This document shows positions 56,816 to 64,000 of a stretch of 64,000 nucleotides of DNA, piece by piece. The translations under genes were made by a program, and so were the position numbers. Origin of the DNA: Flavobacteriales bacterium UBA952 (GTDB lineage Bacteria; Bacteroidota; Bacteroidia; Flavobacteriales_D; Crocinitomicaceae); the NCBI GenBank assembly GCA_905182495.1, contig CAJJBU010000025.1, positions 1 through 64,000 of the forward strand, in the 5' to 3' direction. The notes under the pieces are model-generated. The model saw nothing but the letters and a program-made list of their open reading frames with translations, was not told where the DNA came from and searched no databases. Position 1 is the first letter of the stretch, and each line of letters opens with the position of its first letter.

Positions 56816-58804
56816 TCAATAATTCATGACTTGGTCTACAGCTTTCGAAAATCTTGTTTGGGGTAAGAAAATAGTTTCTATTGACGCAGCAAAGGGTACA
56901 GGGGAGTTTAAAGACCCAACCCGAAGTACGGGAGCGTCCAGAAACTCAAAACAATGCTCGCCTATTAAAGCCGTTAACTCCCCACCTATTCCTCCCGATA
57001 TACAATCTTCGTGAAGGACAATTGCCCTTCCCGTTTTTCGCACACTTGCATAAATTGTTTCAGTATCTAAAGGCACTAAAGAGCGCAAGTCTATAATCTC
57101 GGCCTTAATGCCTGTATGTTTCTCCATTTCTTCTTTGGCCCAATGAACCCCTAGTCCGTAGGTGATAATGGTCAAATCACTTCCCTTAGAAACTAAATTT
57201 GCCTTTCCTATCTCTGTGGTATAATAAGCCTCAGGAACCTCCTCCTTCATACTTCTATATAAAAATTTATGCTCAAAGAAAAGAACAGGATTCGGATCTT
57301 CTATAGCTGCATTTAACAAACCTTTCGCTTCTGTAGGGTTTGAAGGATAAACTATTTTCAGGCCTGGTGTATGAAAAAACCAAGCTTCATTACTCTGAGA
57401 ATGGAAAGGTCCAGCTGCAGTCCCTGCTCCTGTCGGCATTCGAATAACAACATCTGCATTTTGCCCCCATCTCCAATGTATTTTTGCCAAATTGTTGATG
57501 ATTTGGTTAAAGCCACAAGTAACAAAGTCAGCAAATTGCATCTCTACCATAGCCTTCATTCCTTTGATGGATAATCCCAATCCCACTCCTACTATAGCCG
57601 ATTCGCATAAAGGAGTATTTCTCACACGTCCTTTACCAAAAAGATCAACGAGACCTTCTGTCACCTTAAATGCACCGCCGTATTCCGCAATATCTTGCCC
57701 CATAAGAACCAGTTCTGGATATTTCTCCATTGATTGTCGAAGTCCTTCTTGAATCGCATCAATAAAACGGATTTCTTTTGTAGGGCCATCCGAAACAATC
57801 ACCTCTTGCTTAAAAGATGAAAAAACATCGAGCTCCTCCGTACTTTCATCTGAAATAATGGTCGGTTCATTGTGGGCCAATTCAAAAGAGGTTTGAATTG
57901 ATTCTTTAATTTCATTTCGATACGAATTTTCAATTTCATCCGTAAGAATACCTTCTTCTTTTAGAAACAATTCATAGTTTGTTAGTGGATCCCTTAAAGC
58001 CCATTCATCTTGTATTCCTTCTGGATAATATTTGGTTCCCGAAGATTCTTCATGACCTCTAATCCGAAAAGTCATCGCCTCTAAGAGAATCGGTTTTGGT
58101 GTATGGCGAATTTCCTCAGAAAGTTCTCGAACTGTTCGAATGACATCTAAAACATTATTTCCATCAACCTGAACGGCCTTCATTCCATAACCGATGCCTT
58201 TGTCTATAAATTGCTTGCATCGAAACTGCTCTTCTGATGGAGTCGATAATCCCCAGCTATTATTCTCTACACAGAATATCACTGGAAGGTCCCAAACTGC
58301 CGCAACATTCAAAGATTCATGAAAATCTCCTTCGGAAGCACCACCATCGCCAGAAAAAACGAGGGTTGCCGATTTCTCTCCCTTTAGCTTATTTGCCAAT
58401 GCAATTCCATCTGCAATGCCTAACTGCGGACCTAAATGAGAAATCATTCCTATGATTTTATGTTCTTGAGTCCCAAAGTGAAAAGACCTATCCCTGCCTT
58501 TTGTATACCCTTTCTTCTTTCCCTGAAATTGAGAAAACAGACGATCTAAAGGCACCTCTCGCGTTGTGAAAACACCTAGATTCCTATGCATTGGAAGAAT
58601 ATACTCATCATCGTTTAAGGCGTAAGTACAACCCACTGAAATTCCTTCTTGTCCCCATCCTGAGAACCATTTAGTAATTTTCCCTTGACGAAGTAGAACG
58701 AGCATTTTCTCTTCAATCAGCCGTGGTGTTAACAGATTCTTATATATAGCTAGCAACTCTGGCTTAGAAAAACCATGCGCATCGTAAGAGATGGCTCTTT
58801 TCAT
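56816..58804 (-). CDS. 2-oxoacid dehydrogenase E1, fused alpha and beta subunits
   Basis: A 662-residue fusion. The alpha half has the thiamine-diphosphate motif GDGGASEGDFHE...NNSWG at 152-185. The beta half begins near 345 (KEIRFIDAIQEGLRQSMEKYPELVLMGQDIAEYGGAFKVTEGL) with ESAIVGVGLGLSIKGMKAMVEMQFADF and GPFHSQSNEAWFFHTPGLKIVYPSNP. It is the decarboxylating part of a branched-chain/pyruvate-type dehydrogenase complex; a fused E1 is common in Bacteroidota. E2 and E3 are elsewhere. Confidence 0.93.
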   Translation of the reverse strand: MKRAISYDAHGFSKPELLAIYKNLLTPRLIEEKMLVLLRQGKITKWFSGWGQEGISVGCTYALNDDEYILPMHRNLGVFTTREVPLDRLFSQFQGKKKGYTKGRDRSFHFGTQEHKIIGMISHLGPQLGIADGIALANKLKGEKSATLVFSGDGGASEGDFHESLNVAAVWDLPVIFCVENNSWGLSTPSEEQFRCKQFIDKGIGYGMKAVQVDGNNVLDVIRTVRELSEEIRHTPKPILLEAMTFRIRGHEESSGTKYYPEGIQDEWALRDPLTNYELFLKEEGILTDEIENSYRNEIKESIQTSFELAHNEPTIISDESTEELDVFSSFKQEVIVSDGPTKEIRFIDAIQEGLRQSMEKYPELVLMGQDIAEYGGAFKVTEGLVDLFGKGRVRNTPLCESAIVGVGLGLSIKGMKAMVEMQFADFVTCGFNQIINNLAKIHWRWGQNADVVIRMPTGAGTAAGPFHSQSNEAWFFHTPGLKIVYPSNPTEAKGLLNAAIEDPNPVLFFEHKFLYRSMKEEVPEAYYTTEIGKANLVSKGSDLTIITYGLGVHWAKEEMEKHTGIKAEIIDLRSLVPLDTETIYASVRKTGRAIVLHEDCISGGIGGELTALIGEHCFEFLDAPVLRVGSLNSPVPFAASIETIFLPQTRFSKAVDQVMNY

Positions 58805-58832
58805 TTTGTAAATGGTATTTAAGGAGACTAAA

Positions 58833-59381
58833 TTAAACCTTCATTCCTTTAATCACTCTTTCTTTACGCTTGCTCTGCTGCAGACGTTTTCTAGAGACTA
58901 GAATATATGATGACCTAGCAGACCCTCGCATCATGTCAATTTTATACTTCTTGTTTCCATACATTACAACAGCTCCGCCTGAAGCCCTCCAGTCTGCATT
59001 AAAATAATAGCGATCACGATTTTGATTTGACTTAGATTTAAAAGAAATGTATTTATTTTCCCCTAGCTCAAAGCGTATTTGGACTTCATTTTGATCACCA
59101 AACCCTTCAAAAATACATTTTGAATTTGCAGGAATAATAATTGATTCACTGTTATTGGTCGAACTGGAAACCAAGACACCAGAATCATCTGTTGTCGTCT
59201 CACTCGATGCTTCAATAACCTGTTTTAATATAATCGTTGCCGATGTAAAGAATTGAACTTTCCGCATTTTCACTTCAGAATCCAAACCAAACTCTGTTTT
59301 TACGTCATTTGTGAAAGGAACTTTAACGGCACAAGAAAACAACACTGAAGCAATAGCTATTAATCCTAATAAATTTTTCAT
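58833..59381 (-). CDS. Hypothetical lipoprotein
   Basis: A 182-residue lipoprotein (signal LLGLIAIASVLFSC; lipobox FSC followed by AVKVPFTNDVKTEFGLD). The mature part is beta-rich with a Ser/Thr-rich loop (SSETTTDDSGVLVSSSTNNSES) and a basic C-terminal tail (SRKRLQQSKRKERVIKG). No family recognised. Confidence 0.75.
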   Translation of the reverse strand: MKNLLGLIAIASVLFSCAVKVPFTNDVKTEFGLDSEVKMRKVQFFTSATIILKQVIEASSETTTDDSGVLVSSSTNNSESIIIPANSKCIFEGFGDQNEVQIRFELGENKYISFKSKSNQNRDRYYFNADWRASGGAVVMYGNKKYKIDMMRGSARSSYILVSRKRLQQSKRKERVIKGMKV

Positions 59382-59395
59382 TCTTTTTTTTTTAA

Positions 59396-59403
59396 CAAAT
59401 TTA
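59396..59403 (-). promoter_or_regulatory. Candidate -7 box of the 59381 lipoprotein
   Basis: Minus-strand TAAATTTG, an exact TAnnTTTG match, 14 bases before the ATG in the 82-bp divergent gap. Confidence 0.3.
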
Positions 59404-59463
59404 ATTTTTTTTAAGTGAAGAAAACATCAAGCGGATATAATTATCTTTAATTTTTTAAAACTG

Positions 59464-60084
59464 ATGACAAGAATAACTTTTTACTTCATATTGCTTCTAG
59501 CACTGCCATCCTGCTCAAATGATGAATCGACAAGAACACTTTCGTATTCAGAAATCGGTGCTTCAGAAAAAGAAAATTCAAAAACCGAGCCAAAACTAGA
59601 TGCTAAAAATGACACCATTCAAATAAAGTTCGATCCAACTATTTTCGAATTATGCGGCGGATTCAAAGTTGACACGATGGAGTATATAGAAGTAAATGAG
59701 GTTTTGGACAGAGGGAAATATGATACGAGGGAGAAACTTAGTCTTCAGGGAAACCAAGACCAGGTAAGTTTCAAAGAGTATACTTTTTTAGACTCCATAG
59801 CCCGGAAAAATTCATTTTATAATCTACTGGATTGTTTTGACAAGACATGCGAAAGTATTGAACTGCTTGACACCGCTTTTATATCCACCAAGTATCATTT
59901 GTTGTTTGTTTCGGATTATTCAATTCATTGGATTTCTTCAGATAAGAATCAAGATATTAAAATCTGGAGTGAATACCTAAAGAGAACTTGCCCGCAAGAC
60001 CGATATCACTATATTTTTGAACAATTAAAAAACAAATGCGTCAGATGGCTGGAATACAACGAGAACGCAATGAATCCAATATAA
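59464..60084 (+). CDS. Hypothetical lipoprotein
   Basis: A 206-residue lipoprotein (signal FYFILLLALPSC; lipobox PSC). The mature part is acidic with IFELCGGFKVDTMEYIEVNE and four later Cys (LLDCFDKTCESIEL, RTCPQD, NKCVRW), suggesting disulfides. No family recognised. The next small gene follows after 7 bases, so they may work together. Confidence 0.7.
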   Translation: MTRITFYFILLLALPSCSNDESTRTLSYSEIGASEKENSKTEPKLDAKNDTIQIKFDPTIFELCGGFKVDTMEYIEVNEVLDRGKYDTREKLSLQGNQDQVSFKEYTFLDSIARKNSFYNLLDCFDKTCESIELLDTAFISTKYHLLFVSDYSIHWISSDKNQDIKIWSEYLKRTCPQDRYHYIFEQLKNKCVRWLEYNENAMNPI

Positions 60085-60091
60085 AGACACC

Positions 60092-60436
60092 ATGATTAAA
60101 ATTTTAAATAGAGGTTATATAAGTGTTACTCCGAAAACACCATTTTGGAAAGAAGTAGAAAAGGTCAATCAATCGCAGATCATCAACTACAAAAATTCAG
60201 AAGCAACAATATACCTAATTGAAGAGGACTTCTGGGACGATGAAGTTATTTTAAAAAAGCACTTCAAGAAAATTATTTTAAGTGAGAAAAGACAAGTCGA
60301 TACGACAGGTGAATTAAAGTTAGCGCAAATTTCCTTTGAAAATATTCGGGATTATTTCGATATAAGCTTAGGGAATTTAGTCATCGATTATGAGGACAAG
60401 CCACTTCAAATCACGAAAGACGATTTATCAGATTAG
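60092..60436 (+). CDS. Hypothetical small cytosolic protein
   Basis: A 114-residue acidic protein with no signal peptide, no transmembrane segment and no Cys (MIKILNRGYISVTPKTPFWK to YEDKPLQITKDDLSD). Function unknown. Its C-terminus overlaps the convergent CYTH gene by 26 bases. Confidence 0.6.
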   Translation: MIKILNRGYISVTPKTPFWKEVEKVNQSQIINYKNSEATIYLIEEDFWDDEVILKKHFKKIILSEKRQVDTTGELKLAQISFENIRDYFDISLGNLVIDYEDKPLQITKDDLSD

Positions 60437-60866
60437 TATTATAATACTGGGCATCATAGGAGACCTCCTCACCTACCCAATTTGGAAGGATTATTTTCTC
60501 ATCTTCGGATTCCAACTCAATTTCTGCTAAAATCAGACCCTCTAGTTCATTTTTAAACACATCTACCTCCCACACCTTTCCCTCGAATAGAATTTCATAT
60601 CTCCTTTTCTTAAGTACTTTAAGGGACAAGGATAATATCATTTCCTCCCCCTCTATCTTGGGGATTTCATACTCATATTCAGCACGAGAGATCCCTTTTG
60701 TTGGCCCTTTAATAGTTAAAAAAGCCCTGTCATCGTTAATTCTAATTCTAACGCTTTTCTCTATAGAATTCAGTACATATCCCTGAGTGATCTCAGCGTA
60801 TCCATTTTTAACTTGCTTATCCCATAGCGTTTCAACAATAAGAAATTTTCTTTCTATCTCAAGCAT
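60411..60866 (-). CDS. CYTH domain protein (triphosphate tunnel metalloenzyme)
   Basis: A 151-residue protein starting with the signature ExExK motif in MLEIERKFLI; later TQGYVL, VRIRINDDRAFLTIKGPTKGISRAEYEYEIP, VDVFKNELEGLILAEIELESEDE are CYTH features. Members hydrolyse inorganic triphosphate or thiamine triphosphate. The ATG at 60866 is chosen over an in-frame TTG at 60872. Confidence 0.93.
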   Translation of the reverse strand: MLEIERKFLIVETLWDKQVKNGYAEITQGYVLNSIEKSVRIRINDDRAFLTIKGPTKGISRAEYEYEIPKIEGEEMILSLSLKVLKKRRYEILFEGKVWEVDVFKNELEGLILAEIELESEDEKIILPNWVGEEVSYDAQYYNTNLINRLS

Positions 60867-60989
60867 ATTCAATATTTCATAGGCACTTTGTTTTTTGATA
60901 GCACCTAATCTAAACTACTTATTTTTATGGTCTAACAATGATTTATTGCGAGTAATCTCATTTTCATACCGATTGGTTAAAGAACTTGT

Positions 60990-60997
60990 TATTTTTG
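60990..60997 (+). promoter_or_regulatory. Candidate -7 box directly before the WbpM-like gene
   Basis: TATTTTTG matches TAnnTTTG, 4 bases before the ATG at 61002. No good -33 partner. Confidence 0.3.
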
Positions 60998-61001
60998 TAC
61001 T

Positions 61002-62849
61002 ATGCTCCGCTTCAGATCACGCACGCCAAGATGGGTAATTGTAATTTTAGACTTACTCATAAATCTATTCGCACTATTCTTTGCCTATATTATACGTTTT
61101 GATCTTGATTCACAGTCTGAACTGATCAAGGAAGAGTGGATCCTATTGCGAGATTATCTATGGATCTTCATTGTTGTGAAGCTTTTGGTTTTTAATGTTT
61201 TTAAAATTCATAAAGGACTAGTAAGGTATACTTCTACGCAAGACCTTAATCGCATTTTTATTGCCGTATCTACATGTACTTTAATCTTTGCCGGTTTCGG
61301 TCTGATTCGATACAATTTTATTGATGAACACTATTTCGTACCAACTTCTGTACTTATCGTTGAGTTTCTTGCGAGCTTCTCTTTTACGATTGGTAGTCGT
61401 TTTATAGTGAAACTCATTTATCTAGAATCTAAAAAAAACAAGCAGGACATTGAGCGCATTGTTATATATGGCGCCGGTGTTTCAGGTATAATAACGAAGA
61501 GAACCGTTGAGAACGACACTAAAAGTGCAATTCAAATCATTGGATTTATCGATGACAACCCTAAACTGTGGGGGACAAGAATTGAAGGGAAAACAGTTTT
61601 TAATCCAGCCCAATTAAAATCAATTCATACTAAAAACTCAATAGATACTATTATTATAGCGATTCAAAAACCAAACGCATTAAGACGCAAAGCGCTACTA
61701 GATGAGTGCATTGAACTAAAAATTAAAGTTCAAAAGGTACCAAATCCCAAAAGTTGGATCAATGGTGAGTTTACATCAAAACAATTTGTTAAAGCAAAAA
61801 TAGAAGACCTCTTAGGCCGTGAAGAAATCAAATTAAACATCTCAAAAATAAATCAGAACCTGACTGGCAAAAAAATACTGATCACTGGCGCAGCAGGTAG
61901 CATAGGGAGCGGACTCGTTAAACAAATTGTAAAATTTAAACCAGCGCTTCTCATTTTATTCGATCAAGCCGAATCTGGCCTTTATGATTTGCAATGGGAA
62001 ATACTAGAAGGGGCACCTCAAGTGAAGTTTGAAATTGTTATCGGAGATGTGACTCACAAAAAAAGAGTTGAAAATTTGATACGAAGTTATACTCCTGAGA
62101 TTGTATTCCACGCGGCGGCATATAAACATGTGCCTTTAATGGAGTTAAACCCTTCTGAAGCCGTCAAAACCAACATCTTAGGCTCTAAAATACTAATAGA
62201 CACTTGTGACTCTTTTAAAGTTGAAAAGTTCATATTTATTTCAACAGATAAAGCGGTGAATCCTACAAACGTGATGGGTGCTACAAAACGAGTAGCCGAA
62301 ATATATGCGCAACATAAGAATTCGATTAGTACCACTCAGTTTATCACAACACGATTCGGAAATGTTCTGGGTTCCAATGGGTCTGTAATCCCCTTATTCC
62401 AAAAACAAATTGAAAATGGAGGCCCTATAACCATAACAGATGAAAGAATAACCAGGTTTTTCATGTCCATACCTGAAGCTTGCCAACTCGTACTCGAGGC
62501 AAGTGTAATAGGAAATGGCGGTGAAATCTATGTATTTGACATGGGTGACTCCGTTAAAATCATTGATCTAGCAAGAAAAATGATTTCTCTAAGCGGTATG
62601 ACTGTTGACAAGGACATCCAAATTAAAGTCACCGGATTAAGACCTGGAGAGAAACTTTATGAAGAACTTTTAGCCAATGAGGAGAACACCCTGCCGACAC
62701 ATCACGATAAAATATTAATTGCGAAGACAAATGTGAAGAAAGAGATTGATCAAAAAATCAATTCTCTTATTGGACTTATTGATGGACAAAAAAATGATGA
62801 ACTCGTTAGGATCATTAAAGAGATTGTACCAGAATATCAGGAAATTTAA
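61002..62849 (+). CDS. Nucleoside-diphosphate-sugar 4,6-dehydratase (WbpM/CapD/FlaA1-like)
   Basis: A 615-residue inner-membrane enzyme: four N-terminal transmembrane helices, a first nucleotide-binding domain (IVIYGAGVSGIITKR near 157-171) and a second catalytic SDR domain with ITGAAGSIGSGLVKQI, HAAAYKHVPLMELNPSEAVKTNI, ISTDKAVNPTNVMGATKRVAEIY and RFGNVLGSNGSVIPLF. It dehydrates UDP-GlcNAc-type sugars for surface polysaccharides. With the sugar transferase and oxidoreductase at 6549-9826 it adds to an envelope-glycan theme. Complete and full length. Confidence 0.94.
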   Translation: MLRFRSRTPRWVIVILDLLINLFALFFAYIIRFDLDSQSELIKEEWILLRDYLWIFIVVKLLVFNVFKIHKGLVRYTSTQDLNRIFIAVSTCTLIFAGFGLIRYNFIDEHYFVPTSVLIVEFLASFSFTIGSRFIVKLIYLESKKNKQDIERIVIYGAGVSGIITKRTVENDTKSAIQIIGFIDDNPKLWGTRIEGKTVFNPAQLKSIHTKNSIDTIIIAIQKPNALRRKALLDECIELKIKVQKVPNPKSWINGEFTSKQFVKAKIEDLLGREEIKLNISKINQNLTGKKILITGAAGSIGSGLVKQIVKFKPALLILFDQAESGLYDLQWEILEGAPQVKFEIVIGDVTHKKRVENLIRSYTPEIVFHAAAYKHVPLMELNPSEAVKTNILGSKILIDTCDSFKVEKFIFISTDKAVNPTNVMGATKRVAEIYAQHKNSISTTQFITTRFGNVLGSNGSVIPLFQKQIENGGPITITDERITRFFMSIPEACQLVLEASVIGNGGEIYVFDMGDSVKIIDLARKMISLSGMTVDKDIQIKVTGLRPGEKLYEELLANEENTLPTHHDKILIAKTNVKKEIDQKINSLIGLIDGQKNDELVRIIKEIVPEYQEI

Positions 62850-62874
62850 ATTATTTTGAAAAATTAGATAAAAA

Positions 62875-63279
62875 ATGATTGAACCCGCCCTTATTCAAAT
62901 ACGATTCTCAGACATTGATCTAATGGGGCATGTAAACAATGCGGTTTACTTGAGCTACCTTGAATATACTAGAGTGCATTATTTCAATCAAATGCTCGAT
63001 GAAAATTGGGATTGGGAAACGAACGGCATCATACTCGCACACACGGAAATAAGTTATCGAATCCCTATCGTTTTAAATGACAAGCCTGAAATTCAAATGA
63101 AAATAGGAAGAGTTGGTGATAAGAGCTTTACTTTTCATTATTCGATATTCGTAGATGGAAAGATAATGTCAAACGCCTCCTCTACATTAGTCTGTTATAA
63201 CACGCTGCTAAAAAGCTCCATAACGATACCTTTATTAATGAGAGAATCATTCATGCAATTAGAGAAATTTCAAACGTGA
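62875..63279 (+). CDS. Acyl-CoA thioesterase (4HBT hot-dog fold)
   Basis: A 134-residue thioesterase with the 4-hydroxybenzoyl-CoA thioesterase signature RFSDIDLMGHVNNAVYLSYLEYTR, including the catalytic Asp. It releases CoA from an acyl group; substrate unknown. Its stop overlaps the next GTG start (GTGA at 63276-63279). Confidence 0.93.
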   Translation: MIEPALIQIRFSDIDLMGHVNNAVYLSYLEYTRVHYFNQMLDENWDWETNGIILAHTEISYRIPIVLNDKPEIQMKIGRVGDKSFTFHYSIFVDGKIMSNASSTLVCYNTLLKSSITIPLLMRESFMQLEKFQT

Positions 63280-64000
63280 GCAGACAGGGACAGCGCATAG
63301 TAATCATAATATTGATGATCGTTAGTGGTTTTCAAATGACTTTCACGGCTCAGCAGGTTCCTTGCTACAAAAAAAAGAAAATTTGCAATTACCAGTACCT
63401 TACGAACTGTTATGAAAAAGTTGCTTTCGACAGCGTAACGCAGCGGTATTATTCGCGTAAAAACTTCGGGGTGCTTTTTGATGGCTCTTGTGCGACCTGC
63501 CACAGAAACGGTGTTCTAGAACAAGAAATCACGATCGTTGAAGGACGTCGAAACGGAATTGACACTTCTTACTACCCTTCGGGTTGTCCATTTTCAAGTC
63601 AAAGCTTTCTGTTCGGTAGCCCCCACGGAAAAAGCACTACTTATTATGACAGCACTTTTAGAAAAAAAAGTGAAATAGAACATTATATGGGAAAGCTAAA
63701 TGGGGCCTACATATCCTATGATAAAAATGGTGACACCTTGAAATATCAGGAGTTTCAAGACAATCTACCCAATGGATTGAAAAAGCAATACTTTTCAGAT
63801 TCGAGAATCAAAAAAATCAATCATTACCAAATGGGATTGATGCATGGATTCCAAATTATTTATGACGAAGAAGGAAATGAGCTTTTCAACATACATTATA
63901 ATGAAGGAAAAAAAGACAATAAATGGACCTATTATTTCGATAATAAAAAAATAGCTCGTGTAGAAGAATGGAGCAAAGGATTAAAAAATGGAGCATTTAT
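63276..64000 (+). CDS. MORN-repeat (MORN_2) secreted protein, 3'-truncated by the window
   Basis: An open frame of 241 codons runs to the window edge with no stop. GTG start overlapping the thioesterase stop. It has a signal-like N-terminus (RIVIIILMIVSGFQMTFTAQQ), a Cys-rich segment (CYKKKKICNYQYLTNCYEK), a CATC motif in FDGSCATCHRNGVLEQE and then MORN_2-type repeats of about 22-24 residues: YMGKLNGAYISYDKNGD, DNLPNGLKKQYFSDSR, MGLMHGFQIIYDEEGNELF, EGKKDNKWTYYFDNKK. Such proteins are exported and structural or binding in role; YwqK-like antitoxins share the repeat but are cytosolic. Confidence 0.8.
   Translation, partial: MSRQGQRIVIIILMIVSGFQMTFTAQQVPCYKKKKICNYQYLTNCYEKVAFDSVTQRYYSRKNFGVLFDGSCATCHRNGVLEQEITIVEGRRNGIDTSYYPSGCPFSSQSFLFGSPHGKSTTYYDSTFRKKSEIEHYMGKLNGAYISYDKNGDTLKYQEFQDNLPNGLKKQYFSDSRIKKINHYQMGLMHGFQIIYDEEGNELFNIHYNEGKKDNKWTYYFDNKKIARVEEWSKGLKNGAF

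Noticed and set aside
63490..63510. CATCH in the MORN protein looks like a c-type haem site (CxxCH)
   Set aside because: The CxxC in FDGSCATCHRNG sits at the usual Cys pair of MORN_2 exported proteins; the His looks coincidental and there is no cytochrome context.
1..64000. tRNA, rRNA, CRISPR array, insertion sequence or prophage
   Set aside because: Intergenic gaps are short and none shows a cloverleaf, direct-repeat array, transposase or integrase gene.

Overview
The window looks like a chromosomal segment of an AT-rich marine or freshwater member of the Bacteroidota, most likely class Flavobacteriia (Crocinitomicaceae or Cryomorphaceae-like). The basis is gldB-gldC gliding genes, a porT/sprT gene directly after ubiE, PorP/SprF proteins, a Por-type (T9SS) C-terminal sorting domain, many lipoproteins and beta-barrels, and Bacteroidota-type -7 boxes (TAnnTTTG) upstream of genes. 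Shine-Dalgarno sequences are mostly absent and GTG/TTG starts are common. No rRNA, tRNA, CRISPR array, insertion sequence or prophage was seen. The content is mostly core housekeeping.

Layout. 1-6548: the 3' end of a frameshifted thiolase, a membrane protein, a sodium/solute symporter, a GlmU-like nucleotidyltransferase and Lon. 6549-9826 (minus): an envelope sugar operon (Gfo/Idh oxidoreductase, lipoprotein, polyprenyl glycosylphosphotransferase). 9872-13089 (minus): thrS-infC-rpmI-rplT with a clear terminator. 13143-18543 (minus): a LexA-like XRE-S24 regulator, TonB-like protein, WG-repeat protein, nadE and a beta-barrel. 18614-21233: gldB-gldC-DUF2797-gtrA. 21242-25693: a glycosyltransferase, cysteine desulfurase, beta-barrel and rimO. 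25733-29274: two paralogous lipoproteins, then bioD-bioA-TPMT. 29296-30986: a divergent BadF-type kinase and NrtR/AraR-like Nudix regulator. 31077-34177: ECF sigma factor, an anti-sigma factor fused to a PorP/SprF-like barrel, and a separate PorP/SprF protein. 34174-36990 (minus): an M14 peptidase and a PETase-like hydrolase with a T9SS tail. 37274-43255: trmD, aminotransferase, PfkB kinase, ubiE, porT and an FAD dehydrogenase. 43379-48816: mnmA, a lipoprotein, a broken TonB-dependent receptor and an esterase. 48820-58804: a DAACS symporter, acyl-CoA carboxylase beta, a beta-barrel, trmN6, proS, an LTA-synthase-like protein and fused E1 alpha/beta. 58833-64000: lipoproteins, a CYTH protein, a WbpM/CapD-like dehydratase, a thioesterase and a MORN-repeat protein cut by the window edge.

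The most interesting system is the sigma / dual-membrane anti-sigma / PorP-SprF operon. One 549-residue protein has a cytoplasmic anti-sigma domain, one inner-membrane helix, a long periplasmic linker and an outer-membrane barrel of the T9SS PorP/SprF type, so outer-membrane state could be read directly by a cytoplasmic sigma factor. The second notable protein is a secreted polyester-hydrolase-like enzyme.

A caution runs through the window. Four conserved genes carry local reading-frame damage: thiolase (one extra base), the GlmU-like gene (three single-base insertions that together restore the frame), mnmA (a scrambled, shortened stretch) and the TonB-dependent receptor (a frameshift plus an in-frame stop). 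Clustered damage in conserved motifs points to base-level assembly error as much as to real gene decay.
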